NCBI GenBank assembly: GCA_019671005.1 | Contig: CM033744.1 | Coordinates: forward strand, 16,298,128-16,362,127 | Length of the DNA stretch: 64,000 nucleotides | Direction: 5' to 3' | Source of the DNA: Hibiscus mutabilis | Taxonomy: Eukaryota > Streptophyta > Magnoliopsida > Malvales > Malvaceae | Shown: positions 12,236-23,084 of the stretch, one piece after another | How the letters are laid out: the number at the start of each line of letters is the position of its first letter | Numbering within the stretch: position 1 is the first letter of the stretch | Notes under the pieces: generated by a model | Database searches by the model: none | Seen by the model: only the letters and a program-made list of their open reading frames with translations | Told to the model about the DNA's origin: nothing | Program-made: the position numbers and the translations under genes

Positions 12236-13400
12236 TTTGAGAGCTTATCATACAGTTTTTTGTCTCTCAAAATCTGTAATACTATTCTCAAATGTGTATT
12301 ATCATCCTCTTTAGTCTTCGATTACACCAATATATCATCAATGAAGACTACAACAAATCGATCGAGATACGGCTAAAATACTCGGTTCATTAAATCCATA
12401 AATGTTGCTAGAGCATTTGTAAGGCCAAATGGCATCACAACAAATTCATAATGCCCGTACCTCGTTCGGAATGCTATTTTTGGAATATCCTCCTCCTTGA
12501 CCTTCAGTTGGTAATAACCAGACCGAAGATCAATCTTAGAAAATACTACTGCTCCTTTTAATCGATCAAACAAATCTTCTATTCTCGGAAGTGGATACTT
12601 GTTCTTTATGGTCACCTTGTTCAGTTGTCGGTAATCAATGCACAGTCACAGCGAACCATCTTTCTTTTTAACAAAAAGCACCGGAGCTCCCTATGGTGAT
12701 GTGATAGGACGTATAAATCCTCTATCTAATAAATCCTGCAACTGTGACTTTAATTCCCTCAATTCTGCAGGTGCCATTCTATATGGAGTCATGGATATTG
12801 GCTCAGTACCAGGAATAACCTCAATTCCGAACTTTACTTCTCTCTCTGGAGGTAATCCTGGTAACTCTTCCGAAAATACCTCAGGAAAATCTCAAACTGT
12901 CAAAATCGCATTGATGTCATTATTAATTTTCTTAGTATCCACTACATGGGCTAGAAAAGCTTCACAACCCCGTTATAATAGTTTTTTAGCTTTAAAAGCT
13001 GAAATTACATTCTTTATACATTGGGACCCTTCGCCCAATACTATAATCTCTGAGCGATCTACAGTCTTTAAAATCAACTGCTGTTGGCGGCACCTTGTTG
13101 TAACATCATAGGCATGAAGCCAATCCATGCCCAAAATAATCTCAAGATCACTAAAAGGCAGTTCCAACAAGTCAGTTGGGAATTCAATTCCCTAAACTTT
13201 AAGCAGACATTTCCTAATTAGTTTAGTTACCCGGGCAATTTGGCCTAGAGGGTTTATGGCTATCACATCACTCTGAGTTAGTTCTAAAGGAATTCTTCTT
13301 TCTCGAACTATCCTAGAACTAACGTAAGAGTGTGTAGATCCAGTATTTATCAAAACAAATTATGCTGGCCATAGAGTTGGAAAGTACCTGTCACAATATC
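12236..13400 (-). pseudogene. Element B protease and reverse transcriptase (partial)
   Basis: Read downward from 13360. The protease region has INTGSTHSYVS, where the catalytic aspartate of D(T/S)G is asparagine, followed by DLEIILGMDWLHAY (13140-13100). The RT begins after EELPGLPPEREVKFGIE; it has LFVKKKDGS, LCIDYRQLNK, FSKIDLRSGYYQLKV, GHYEFVVMPFGLTNA and the catalytic VVVFIDDILV. A stop replaces the residue before SKTKEDD, and others precede GAPVLF and LCIDYR. The sequence ends after KLSKCEFWCDEM. The enzyme would copy element RNA to DNA; this copy cannot be functional because of the stops, protease mutation and truncation. Confidence 0.8.
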
Positions 13401-13559
13401 AGGTTCTTCTCTATCACCATTGTCATCTTGTGCCCGAAGGTGATATACCCTTGCTGAAGCTCTATCACTTGGATCCACGGTAGCTTCAGTCTCTTTTGGA
13501 GAACCCGCTCTAGATGATCCTGCAGATCCTCAGCCTCTTTGTATACCAACAGATCTTTC

Positions 13560-14566
13560 AGTTTGAACTGATCTGTCCTCCCGAGCTGGGCAATCACGAA
13601 CAAAATGTCCCATTTCTCCACAATTAAAATAGGCTCATATAATCCTTCGACACTCTCCATAATGTTTTCTGTTACAATCCTTGCATTTGGGAGGACCTTG
13701 TCTATCTCTAAAATTCCTTGTTGTTGTCGTAGTATATTTGAACTTTCCAGCCTGACTTGTTTTGTCCCCGAGATGATGAAAATCCAGATTTCCCTTGTTG
13801 GGAATATCTTTTACCCCGCTTTGATGATCGCGAAGCTAAAGATGTCTCAGCACTCCTTTTCTGGCTCTGTGATTCTTTTTCAGTTTTTTCTCTGACAATC
13901 TCCATTGCTTTGGCTCTATTAACTGCTTCTTGGAAGTCCATGGGAATAATAGCCACTAGCACCTCTTGATATCTGACATCTAATCCACTTATAAAACTAT
14001 CATTAATGGCTCTCTTATCCTGTAACAATTTAGAGGCAAACCTACTCAATCGATTAAACTCACATTCATATTCATACACCGAGCGATCTCCTTGTTTAAG
14101 GTCCAAGAACTGCTGCCTCATTTCCCGAATAAAGGCATCTCCAATATATTTCATCCTAAACTGACGAAGGAAAAACTGCTACTTCACCTCTTCTCAAACA
14201 CGAGCAATAACATTGTTCCACCATACTAATGCTTGCTCTCTCAACAAGGAAACAACTCCTTCCAGCTTTCCTCGTTCATTACACCTCATTTAACCAAAGA
14301 TCTGTCGACATAGGATCCTCGTTGATGTCGCCTTTAAAATTAAGAGCCTGCAACTTCTTTAACTCCTTCGAAACAGAAATCCGAGGAGGTCTATTAATTA
14401 TCGCGTCTAGGGCTTGCATAAACATACCCCGATCTTGCATCGGCATATCCTGGGCAGGTACACCAGGCTCCTGTTGAAAAGGCTGTTGTACTTCTTCCCT
14501 TACTTCTAGGACATTCTTAGGCCTCACTTGTTGAGTAGCATATCGGGATCTGATTCACTCCGACAT
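13560..14566 (-). pseudogene. Element B Gag
   Basis: Probable start ATG at 14566 (MSE, then a TGA where Arg is expected, then IRSRYATQQVRPKNV). The capsid-like part contains KELKKLQALNFKGD, ALVWWNNVIA, REMRQQFLDLKQGDRSVYEY and ECEFNRLSRFASKLL, the usual chromovirus gag order. A zinc knuckle near 13590-13630 reads YFNCGEMGHFVRDC: the first cysteine of CX2CX4HX4C is tyrosine. Several stops interrupt it. Gag would form the particle and bind element RNA. Confidence 0.75.
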
Positions 14567-14714
14567 TTGTACTCATAATATACACTTAACTAATAAGCAT
14601 TTGCATCAATCAAACAAGTATCATTTTCAAGTAAATACGACATCCTAGTGGCATGTACGCACTTTAACACTTTTATCAAATTCAATTTTAACTCCAAAAT
14701 TGACTAAACCTGTA

Positions 14715-14727
14715 GCTCTAATACCAA
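14715..14727 (-). other. Element B primer binding site (tRNA-iMet type)
   Basis: Minus strand TTGGTATTAGAGC follows the LTR end (TTACA) after a short spacer. It differs by one base from the usual initiator-Met primer site TGGTATCAGAGC. Confidence 0.85.
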
Positions 14728-14731
14728 TAAA

Positions 14732-16068
14732 TGTAACACCCCCTTCCCGTATCCGTACATTGAACATGAGTCAGAGATGTCACCGACTTTTAAAATTATC
14801 TTTTATCTTAAAAATCGGGGTAATTTAAAATTTTTAAAATAACTTCCCAGGTGGCCACCCATCTTAGAATTTTCCTAGTTTAAGCACGCTTAACTTTATC
14901 TAATTTATAAATAATATAATAATTTAATACCCGATAATAAAACTTTTTGCATAAATAAGATAATCATATCAGAGCATGTAATAATAAACATATTTAACGT
15001 TCATAAAAAAATTAGTAACACTATTACATGGCTGATTAAAGTACTTTATCAGAAAGACAGGATTAGCCAGTACATGCCACTATTAAACACAAAAGCATGG
15101 ATGCCATAAGTACAGAAATTAACCTATCGATTCAATACTCCCAAAAGAGGCAGTGATGCAAAGCTCCACTCCTACTTCTGTTTACCTACGTGTGCAACCG
15201 AACTACACGCTGAGTATAACTCAGTGAGGCATAAGGTAAGTGACATATATAAACATTCATAAATACATTATACTTTTCAAACGTGATGATCATTAAAATC
15301 ACATACTTTGTAATGCAAGAATGTCTATGCAAGAAAACATACCATATTCATTCTTTAACATAAAAACATATGTTATCTTGTGCAATCATATAGCCCAAGG
15401 TAAATATCAAGTGTCTAATATTCAAGTCGCGTACTTGAAAAGTACTATCCTTGACATACTTGTAAGACACGATCAAGTGTCTATAACTTTATAATACACA
15501 TTCAAGTGTCTGTTACTTTATAATACACTTGAAGTGTCAATAACTTTGTAATACTCTTAATGGCATACCACAATATTATCCTACTCGACATTTTATTACG
15601 AAGGGCAAACTTATAAAACAATTCCTGCAAATAATGGTAAGTAAACCAAATTCCATACATATATACATATATCATGTAAAACATCTTCATACTGGATTAG
15701 TTCATATTCTAATATGCTTTATAACATTTATGGTATACTGCCATTTAAAAATTGTATCAAATAACTTGTCCATCACGTGTCATGCTATAAAAACATTTAT
15801 GATCATAAAATATGCCATAATATTTAAATCAGTAAAATAAAGTACCATACCAAAATCATATTATGTTGTTTATAAAAATTATTTACCTTTTTGGGTGACT
15901 TATCGCAAGTCTCCCTTTAGTATGTTAATAAACATACATTTAAAAACATGTATGCACTCACCTTTACATTTTAGTCACTAAGAAAATATTCATTTTGGTC
16001 ACTGAACTAAAACCACCAAACTTTAACTCTTTACATTTTAGTCACTAAGCAAATATTGGGGCATTACA
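14732..16068 (-). repeat. Element B 5' LTR
   Basis: 1337 bp, minus strand TGTAATGCCCC...GGGGGTGTTACA. An internal subrepeat near 15470-15560 has three to four units of about 31-33 bp that start with (C/G)AAGTGTC and carry TAACTTTnTAATAC. Its partner LTR is lost. Confidence 0.8.
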
Positions 16069-16206
16069 ATTTTGCTAAAAAAACCAATGTTAAAATTAAA
16101 CAATAAAGAAATAAAGCAAAGAAAAGAAAACAAACAAACAAAACAAAACAAAAATTGCTATAGCAGAATTTAGAGAGGGTTGAAGGGATGCAAACTCTCA
16201 AACATC

Positions 16207-17623
16207 CTAAATTGATGTTGCAATTTTGTCACGTTCGATTGGAGCACCAATATAGACCAAAATGCCCCACATATATAATAGTTCCACCTTCAATATATTT
16301 TGCATGGGCATTTTGTGTCTTCCGTATATGTTCGCCATCTCTTGGCATCTATCGCAAGATTTATAGAAATCTTGGGTATCCTTGAAGAGTGTAAGCCAAT
16401 AGAACTCAGATTGTAAGACCTTTTCAGTAGTCTTTTCTCCTCCAAAGTGCTATCCACGCGAAGCTTAATGGCAGTGGAATATGATCTCTTTTTGCTTTTC
16501 TTTAGGGACGTATCTTCTAATCATTTGGTCAGTACATGCTTTGAAGAGGTATGGGTCATCCCAATGACAGTAAGGAACATCGTACATGAACCTGTTCTTT
16601 CCCTGGCTATTCAAATCAGGAGGAAAAATACCACTAACAGGAAAATTGACAATATCAGCATACCACGAAAGTGCCACAACAATTAATAATTTCTCATCAA
16701 GTAATTCTTCCTTAATCTCTATTTCATTCCTTAGTTCTTTCATAATTTCTAAACTAGAAAGATGACCAACTACTTGGTTTTCAGTGCCTTTCAAATCAGT
16801 AATGGTCCAACCTAAAGCCTTTTTATGTTGAGCTAAAATTTGAATCAAACTACTCTCTTGCTCATGCTTAAGATTACTAGTATTAGTCACATGCAAAGTC
16901 TCATTAGCACCCAAATAAGCATGCTTAACGTATGAAGGTAAGGGCTTTAGTTCTAAAGTGGGTGGGTGCTCAAATGAGGGTTTAGAGGGACTAAATTTGG
17001 CAAAATCTAAGGGTTCAAATTGCATACCTGGTCTAGCTATGAGTAAGCTAGACTGTTGCAACTCCCTTGGATATTCCTTGAGCTTATCAACGTCTTCTTC
17101 ATCAATCTTCAAGTAACCATTATTGTGCAAAAAAACTGCAGTAGCAAAATTCTGTAGCTTCCTCTTCCATCTTATATTCCACATCTTGAAGCGATTAACA
17201 CTCCCTAGAATCATCAGCATATTTAAGAGTATTGATAATTATCCTTTGGTCATCTATTCCTGCTGGTGGGGGGTTATCTTTTGTTGTGGCAATATTTTGA
17301 CTGTCATCATTGGGTCCACTCATCGAACCCTTACCCTTTCTCTCCATTGATGGTGAGTCCTCTTGCAACTGAGATTCTTCATGCACAATCTCGTGGCTGG
17401 GATCTCCGAGTGTCTCCCCCGCAAACTTAGCTTCTTTGGTGATTTGGGTGTCATTCCTTAAGGTGAATGCACTACATTTCTCCTTGCTATGAGTTTTAGT
17501 GACTTCAGTATCACTAGGTAGACTGCCCTGAGGTCGAGTATGTAAAGCTTGCACAATTTGGCCTACTTGGGTTTCCAAAGCTCTCAAAGACAAACTATGA
17601 CTTTTGGCTCTTGATAGATGCAA
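16207..17623 (-). pseudogene. Element A gag-pol linker fused to integrase zinc finger (PR and RT-RH deleted)
   Basis: Starts in the post-gag linker (LRALETQVGQIVQAL..., SLPSDTEV). Near 17260-17230 it passes directly to NTLKYADDSREC, a stretch that lies after protease in intact relatives (compare KTLKHADDPKEC in E), so protease is missing. It continues FEHPPTLELKPLPSYV..., HKKALGWTITDLKG, then at 16786-16791 jumps in frame to TENQVVGHLSSLE, which normally ends RNase H. All of RT and RNase H is therefore absent. Next come NFPVSGIFPPDLN, CHWDDPYLFKAC, IIFHCH, a stop, then HFGGEKTTEKVLQSEFYW and CDRCQ (integrase zinc finger). The protein ends in a stop at 16207-16209 after only the first residues before the integrase core. 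No catalytic activity is possible. Confidence 0.8.
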
Positions 17624-18939
17624 CTTGGTCTTGAAATAAAGCCTCCGTAGTCGTCATAAAGTCTTGGAAAATAGCTTCCAAATAATTGTTATTCGATGAA
17701 GATGCTGACCCCTTGTTAGTATTTTGCCGCGGAATATTTTGCTGAAAACCTGGGGGTTCAGTCAGATTTTGTTGTCTATTCGAGCTGTTGGGATTGTTTT
17801 TGCCTTAATTCCTCCAAGAAAGATTAGGATGCTGATGCCATCCTGGGTTATAAGTGTTCGAATAAGGGTTGTGGTTGTTCCTATTGAAGTTCCCCACGTA
17901 GTTGATAGACTCATGGTTTTCAGGGCACTCGCTCACATGATGATTTCCATCACAACGAACACAAGTAGTTGCTACCTTTACTTCCTTCAACATATTCGTA
18001 ATGGTCGACAATTGAGCTGAAACAGATTCATTATTATCAAGCTCATGTGTCCCATGAGTTTTTCTTCCCCGTTCCAAGTCTTGAAGTGGGAAATTAGTAG
18101 TCATTGTTTGCTATCCTATCAAGGATATCAAATGCTTCTTCGGGTGACTTGTCCAGCAAAGTACCATTTGCTGAAGCATCCAGCATCATTCTCGTTGAAG
18201 CATTTACACCATGGTAGAACATAACAACTTGCATCCAATCGTGGAATCCGTGGTTCGTACACTTGCGTAGGAGTCCCTTGTATTTATCCCAACACTCATA
18301 TATCGAATTATCATTAGCTTGACGAAAGGAAGCAATGTCATTCCTTAGTTGAGTGTTCATATTGGGTGGATTATACCGTAGCAAAAAGCTCTTACATAGG
18401 TCTGTCCATGACTTCATTAAGCCATAAGGTACTCCACTAAGCCACGCCTTTGCTCGATCTCTCAATGAGTATGGGAATAACTTTAATTTAAGCACATCCT
18501 CATGCAACCTTGCTTTCGAAATGAGTAACACACCTCAAAAAAAGCACGTATATGCTGCCTAACACACCTCAAGAAAATCACGTATATGTTGCCTTGCGTC
18601 TTCATGAGGCGAACCACCAAATTGCCAAACAGAGTCCAACATGTTGAACATCACCGGTTTAAGTTCGAAGTAGGCTGCCTGAATCTCGGGAGCTACAATC
18701 TTAAGGTTGAGATCATCCAAGATATGAGTTAAATGGTCTTTAATAGCACATGGGTAAGCTATAACTCCACGATTTTTTGCAGCATTAGGATCCTGCAGAT
18801 TCTCAGCTGGTTGACCTCTTTGGTTTTGAACTCCATACATGGCTCTTTAAGCTCTTTGTAAATATCTTCTTTGTCGAAAAAGACATTTGATTTCAGGAAC
18901 GAAAGGTGATAATGGTTCTTCAGGTATTCCTCGGGTCAT
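17624..18939 (-). pseudogene. Element A Gag (Athila type)
   Basis: Probable start ATG at 18939 (MTRGIPEEPLSPFVPEI..., matching MIRARP...YPFEPKI in element E). An in-frame TAA lies at 18849-18847. Then come AYFELKPVMFNMLDSVWQFG, PHEDARQHIRDFLEVC, a 34-bp duplication that breaks the frame (18527-18594), LKLFPYSLRDRAKAWLSG, SWTDLCKSFLLRYNPP, RMMLDASANGTLLDKSPEEA. The zinc knuckle CVRCDGNHHVSEC is near 17925-17965. The capsid order matches retrotransposon gag (PF03732). Frameshifts and stops rule out an intact product. Confidence 0.8.
18527..18594 (-). repeat. 34-bp tandem duplication in element A gag
   Basis: Units 18527-18560 and 18561-18594 share 31 of 34 bases; both begin AACACACCTCAA on the plus strand and end TGCCT. 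Thirty-four is not a multiple of three, so the gag frame is lost after FLEVC. Confidence 0.9.
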
Positions 18940-19036
18940 GCAACAGCATAACACCCGCAAAAACGTAAACAAAAACAGCAAAAAAGCTATAAAAAATAAA
19001 ATAGTACACCAACTAAACTCAAAATAACCAATTTCC

Positions 19037-19056
19037 AATCCCCAGAAACGACACCA
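19037..19056 (-). other. Element A primer binding site (tRNA-Asp type)
   Basis: Minus strand TGGTGTCGTTTCTGGGGATT lies six bases inside the right LTR. It is a decayed form of the Athila primer site TGGCGCCGTTGCCGGGGAT, complementary to tRNA-Asp. Confidence 0.8.
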
Positions 19057-19062
19057 AAAACT

Positions 19063-20491
19063 TGTGTGCATGTAGAGATATACTAATAATGATGCGCACT
19101 CGGTGCAAGTATACACCTCGAACAAGTAATAAAGTGATGAGTAAGATCATCTCCATAGGGATTTGAGGTATTTCAAGCAAGGTTTAAGCACTCAAAACAG
19201 AAACAGAATATTAAATGGAAGAGCTGACATGAGCAGTTAAAAGAAATGTTGTAGCAAAAACTATATTAAAAACTGGGATGAAAAGATAAGACTACAAACA
19301 TCCTCACACGTGTGGAAACTCTCAAATGGGATGACAGGTCGAGTTTATCAAGGAATCCTATGCCTAGTTCTCATGAATGACTAACACTTTCTAGCTTATA
19401 CGATGCTCGACAGAGCTTATGCATGCATTTCTAAACAATCTCTAGCAAGAAACTGACAGTAAGAATGCTACAACAATACCTCTCAGCGTGAACCCTAGCA
19501 AGCTACTATCCTTGAAGTACTACTCCTTTTAGTCATTAAAACTCTATCCTTATCTCTAAGGTGAGTTAGGGTTCTGCCTCTCAGCATCAAACCCCATTTT
19601 CCACGTAGATCTAAGCTTAACTCTCTCTACCATTAAGCATCAAACAAGGGTAATGACTAACTCTCGAAAGCTCATACAAACCCAAGGTAATAAAACAGTG
19701 AACAAAGCACATATGAAACTAGAAAAAGCTAAAGCATTTACTTAAACAAAAGCATAATCATCCTCAATAAACCCAAGCCACTTAAAGTTAGTTCATGGCT
19801 GGGCAAATATCATCCAAAATCATTCGTTTAATACAACCCATTTCAGAATAAAAAATGTAAGAGCAAATAGCAACTAAGTGTAAAGGATACTCCCAAGCCA
19901 CCTTGGACTACCGTGAACCACCATAAGCTTGCTGCTTCTCTCAAAGGCCAGCAAGATCGTCCCTTGGATCTTCAATAATGAAGGACACCAATATGAAGGG
20001 GAAGGAAGGCAACCTCATTTTGCGTCTCTCTTTCTTAGCTCCTTAAGAACTTTTTCCCAATTCTCCTTTTAATGTGGGTGTCCTATTCTCTATATAGTGG
20101 GGGCTCTTAGGGTTTTATGCCCTTAATTTATTGTGTATACTAAGGAATATTCCCTTCACAAGTGTGGCACAGCTGGCTGGTGGAATAACGTGTGGGAGTT
20201 GTAAAATATCTTCTTTCTTTGTCTTTTTCTGCGCCCAAAAATGTCATCCAAAATGTCGCAGCATATTTTCCTTTCCTAACAACACTCCTTAACTCACCTG
20301 CACATCATCAGACCAAAACAACCCTTTCTCTCAAGCAGCACCAATTTCACAAATATGTAAAAACAACCAAGCAAACACCACCAAATGCAATTATATGAGC
20401 TAAATGCATTGATATGCAATGAAATGAGCTTGAAACCAACCAATAAACTAAGTAAAAAGGCATGAAATGTATACTTTTTACAAGGTTATCA
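19063..20491 (-). repeat. Element A 5' LTR
   Basis: 1429 bp, direct copy of 10444-11869; minus strand TGATAACC...GCACACA. A hand count in the 112 bases nearest the primer site gives 8 substitutions between the two LTRs. Confidence 0.9.
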
Positions 20492-20499
20492 TACAGATA

Positions 20500-21560
20500 A
20501 AATTTAGGTTTGACGCCTAAAATGTTATCGATGATCAATTTGGGGTTCAACACCTAAAATGTTACCAATAATTAGTTTAGGGTTTGGCACCTAAAAATGT
20601 TATTGGTATTTAGTTTGGGGTTTAGGACCTAAAATGTTTTAGATAATCAGTTTAGGGTTTAGCACCTAAATAGTTATCGATAATCAGTTTGGGATTCGGT
20701 ATCTAAAAATTTATAGATAATTAGTTTGGGGTTCGGTACTTAAAATGTTACTGGTATTTAGTTTGGGGTTCGACACCTAAAATGTTATCGGTATTCAGTT
20801 TGGGGTTTGTTACCTAAAATGTTACTAAAAATGAGTTTCAGGTTGGATGGACACGTAAAATGTTGTCGATATTCACTTTGGGTTCGGCACTTAAAAAGTT
20901 ACCAACAACGAATTTAGGTTCTTGACCTATAATGTTACCGAAAATCAGTTTTTCATTCTGAATGCAAAATGTTAAGGAAATCATTTTGGGGTTCGAACCC
21001 TAAAATATTATTGAAATACAGTTTTAGGATTGGCACCTAAAATGTTATCTACATTTAGTTTGGCATTTTTGACCCAAAATTATTACCGAGATATTGAACT
21101 TTTTAAGTTGAGTGAAATATTTCATCTTCGACCTAAAATGTTACCAAAGACCAGTTTCAGTGGTTAGGGAACCTAAAATATTACAAATATATTTCACTTT
21201 CTAAGTTCAAAGGGAAACATTTAACTCGACACTTAAAATGTTATTTATATTTAGTTTGACTCTAAAATGTTAAAGAAATACAGTTTCGGAATCGGCACCT
21301 AAACTGTTATCTACATTTAGTTTATTGTTAGGGAACCTAAATTATTACCGAGATATTTAAATTTTTAAGTTGAATATAACATTTCATCCGCCACCTAAAA
21401 TGTTACTAAAAACCAGTTCCATTAGTTAGGGAACCTAAAATATTACGAGCATATTTCACTTTCTAAGTTCAAAGGGAACCATTTAACTCGGTACCTAAAA
21501 TGTTAGAAAAAACCATTTTAAGAGTAAAAACATTTCATTAGAAAATAAAAAATGTTAACC
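20500..21560. repeat. Minisatellite array, 37-38 bp degenerate unit
   Basis: About 25 degenerate copies of a unit built on TTTGGGGTT, (C/G)GCACCTAAAATGTTA, a variable spacer and CAGTT. The array begins within ten bases of element A's right LTR end. Divergence rises toward the right end, where units lengthen and intervening sequence appears. No coding potential. Confidence 0.85.
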
Positions 21561-22639
21561 AGAACCTGTTTGAATTGGTTGGTAACCTATAACTAGGAAA
21601 ACAAGTGTCGTCGTATAGTAGTCGCATTTTAAGCTGTCGCGCAACAGACCTCCTGCCACTTTTTATCTTTTTATTACCGGTTTTATTCATTCTTAAAACC
21701 TAAAAATAAAATCTCTCTTCATCTTATTCTCTCAACCCACACACATGCACACATCGACCATCGCCATTCACCCTCACTGGCGACAATCGAAACTCGAAAC
21801 AAAGAGTATTTTCTCACTGGTCTCCTATCCCCAAGTCTAAAAATCAAATTAGTTCAGTGAAAACAAAACAAAATGGAGCAAATCTGAAGAAAGCAATTCC
21901 AAAATATACCTTGCTCGATCTCGAGGACGTGCCATCAGATCGAAGTAGTTTTTGGATATGTTGTTCCTGGTGTCTCCACAAGTCCGTTCACCATTCAGAT
22001 TTCGTAAATGTTTCTCTTGGCAACGTGGATCGAGAGGTAACCGTTCGACTTCTCCTTTTTACACTTGATTTTTTTGATATTCTTACTATTCACTACTTTT
22101 TTCACTTGATTTTTTAATAGTTTTCCTTGATGTTTTTAAGGTTGAAGATGAAGGGTTTTTATAGGCTCAAATCTGGTTGTAGATGAAAGAGGAATGGTCG
22201 GATATTATAGGATATGGTGGAATTTGAATGGGATTCAAATTCTTTTCAGTTTGAATGAACGGATACAATTTATTTTTATTATTATTTTTTATTTTGAATA
22301 TGGATCTAATAAAAAGATGTGGCTAAAAACATCATGGGGTGGTAGAGTCCTCCTCGGTGTGGGAATTCTCTGACGGCGCCGGTGGAAGTCAACAACTAAG
22401 GTTGAGGTAGATAAGGATTTGGATTAGGCAAATGTCATTTTTTGGTTTAAGCTTATGGGAGTTATTGTTGGGTTTCTGGGTGTAATGGGTTAATTTATTT
22501 TATTATTATTATTATTCAATATTCAATGGACCCGTGAATTTGATGTGTACAGTTGTTCCTCTTTTCTCATTGCTGAAACAAGAGGAATAGAGCGAAGACT
22601 AGGAACAAAAAAATTGTCTAGTAAATGTTGAACTTGCAA
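21561..22639. other. Unassigned single-copy-looking stretch
   Basis: CT-rich sequence at 21700-21850 and an 86-residue plus-strand ORF starting with ATG at 21857 (MKTKQNGANLKKAIPKYTLL...) that I do not recognise. The ORF ends in a hydrophobic run (LLLFTLDFFDIL) and is probably not a gene on its own; a 5' exon of a lost gene is possible. Short ATT-repeat tracts lie near 22270 and 22500. Confidence 0.3.
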
Positions 22640-23084
22640 TGATGACACTTCATCTCGGAGGTGAATGACGACACTTCATCTTTGAGGTTATTGGTGACAC
22701 TCCATCTTGGAGGCTTAATGACACTCCATCTCAGAGGTAATTGGTGGAACTCTTTCTTGGAGTCTTGTTGACACTCCATCACGGAGGTAATTGGTGGCAC
22801 TCCACCTTGGAAGCTTGATGACACTCAATCTCGGAGGTAATTGGTGGCACTCCATCTTGGAGGCTTGATGACACCCTATCACGGAGGTAATTGGTGGCAA
22901 TCCATCTTGGAAGCATGATGATACTCTATCAAAGAATTAATTGGTGGCATTCTATCTTGAAAGCTTGATGACAAATTGATGACACTCCATCTCGGAGGTA
23001 ATTGGTGGCATTCCATCTTAGAAGCTTGATGAAAAATTAATGACACTCCATCTTAGAGGTAATTAGTGGAATCCATCTTGGAAG
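22640..23084. repeat. Hairpin minisatellite, ~50 bp unit
   Basis: About eight to nine copies of a 50-bp unit made of two half-units, each with an inverted repeat: CTCCATCTTGGAG or CTCCATCTCGGAG (arms CTCC(A)/(T)GGAG around TCT), joined by GTAATTGGTGGCA and GCTTGATGACA. The word AATTGGTGG recurs at about 22739, 22789, 22839, 22889, 22939 and 22999. Element C interrupts the array. Confidence 0.9.

Larger units (their letters stand above)
12196..16068 (-). mobile_element. Element B: chromovirus-like Ty3/gypsy, 3' truncated, nested in A
   Basis: Minus-strand element with one complete LTR (14732-16068), a tRNA-iMet primer site, gag, protease and the first two thirds of RT. It stops abruptly after the SKCEFW motif of RT near 12235-12196, beyond which element A's 3' region resumes. 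RNase H, integrase and the second LTR are missing, so a deletion took the 3' half of B and the part of A between its integrase zinc finger and its 3' untranslated region. Confidence 0.75.
10444..20491 (-). mobile_element. Element A: Athila-type Ty3/gypsy retrotransposon, internally deleted
   Basis: Two direct LTRs of about 1.43 kb (10444-11869 and 19063-20491) bound a minus-strand element. Next to the right LTR is a tRNA-Asp-like primer site. Next to the left LTR is the Athila-style end TTGAGGACAAGCAA...AAGTTTGGGGGTG. Gag, a linker and part of integrase remain. Protease, RT, RNase H and the integrase core are gone, and chromovirus B sits in the 3' half. A hand count over the first ~112 LTR bases gives 8 differences, suggesting an old insertion. 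Flanks show no matching 5-bp target duplication (TACAG on the right; not found on the left). Confidence 0.85.

Noticed and set aside
12638..13111. 157-residue plus-strand ORF
   Set aside because: It is the antisense shadow of element B's protease-RT region.
20192..20398. 68-residue ORF also present near 11510-11776
   Set aside because: It lies within both LTRs of element A, is not conserved in length between them, and has no known domain.
21857..22117. Host gene first exon
   Set aside because: Upstream CT-rich sequence and an ATG are suggestive, but no domain, no clear donor and no downstream exon are visible, so it is left as unassigned.
22618..22900. Minus-strand ORFs with repeated (E)CHQLPPR-like text
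   Set aside because: They are products of the 50-bp minisatellite; 50 is not a multiple of three and no start context or family match exists.
22640..23084. CRISPR-like array
   Set aside because: Repeats are contiguous tandem units without unique spacers, in plant DNA.
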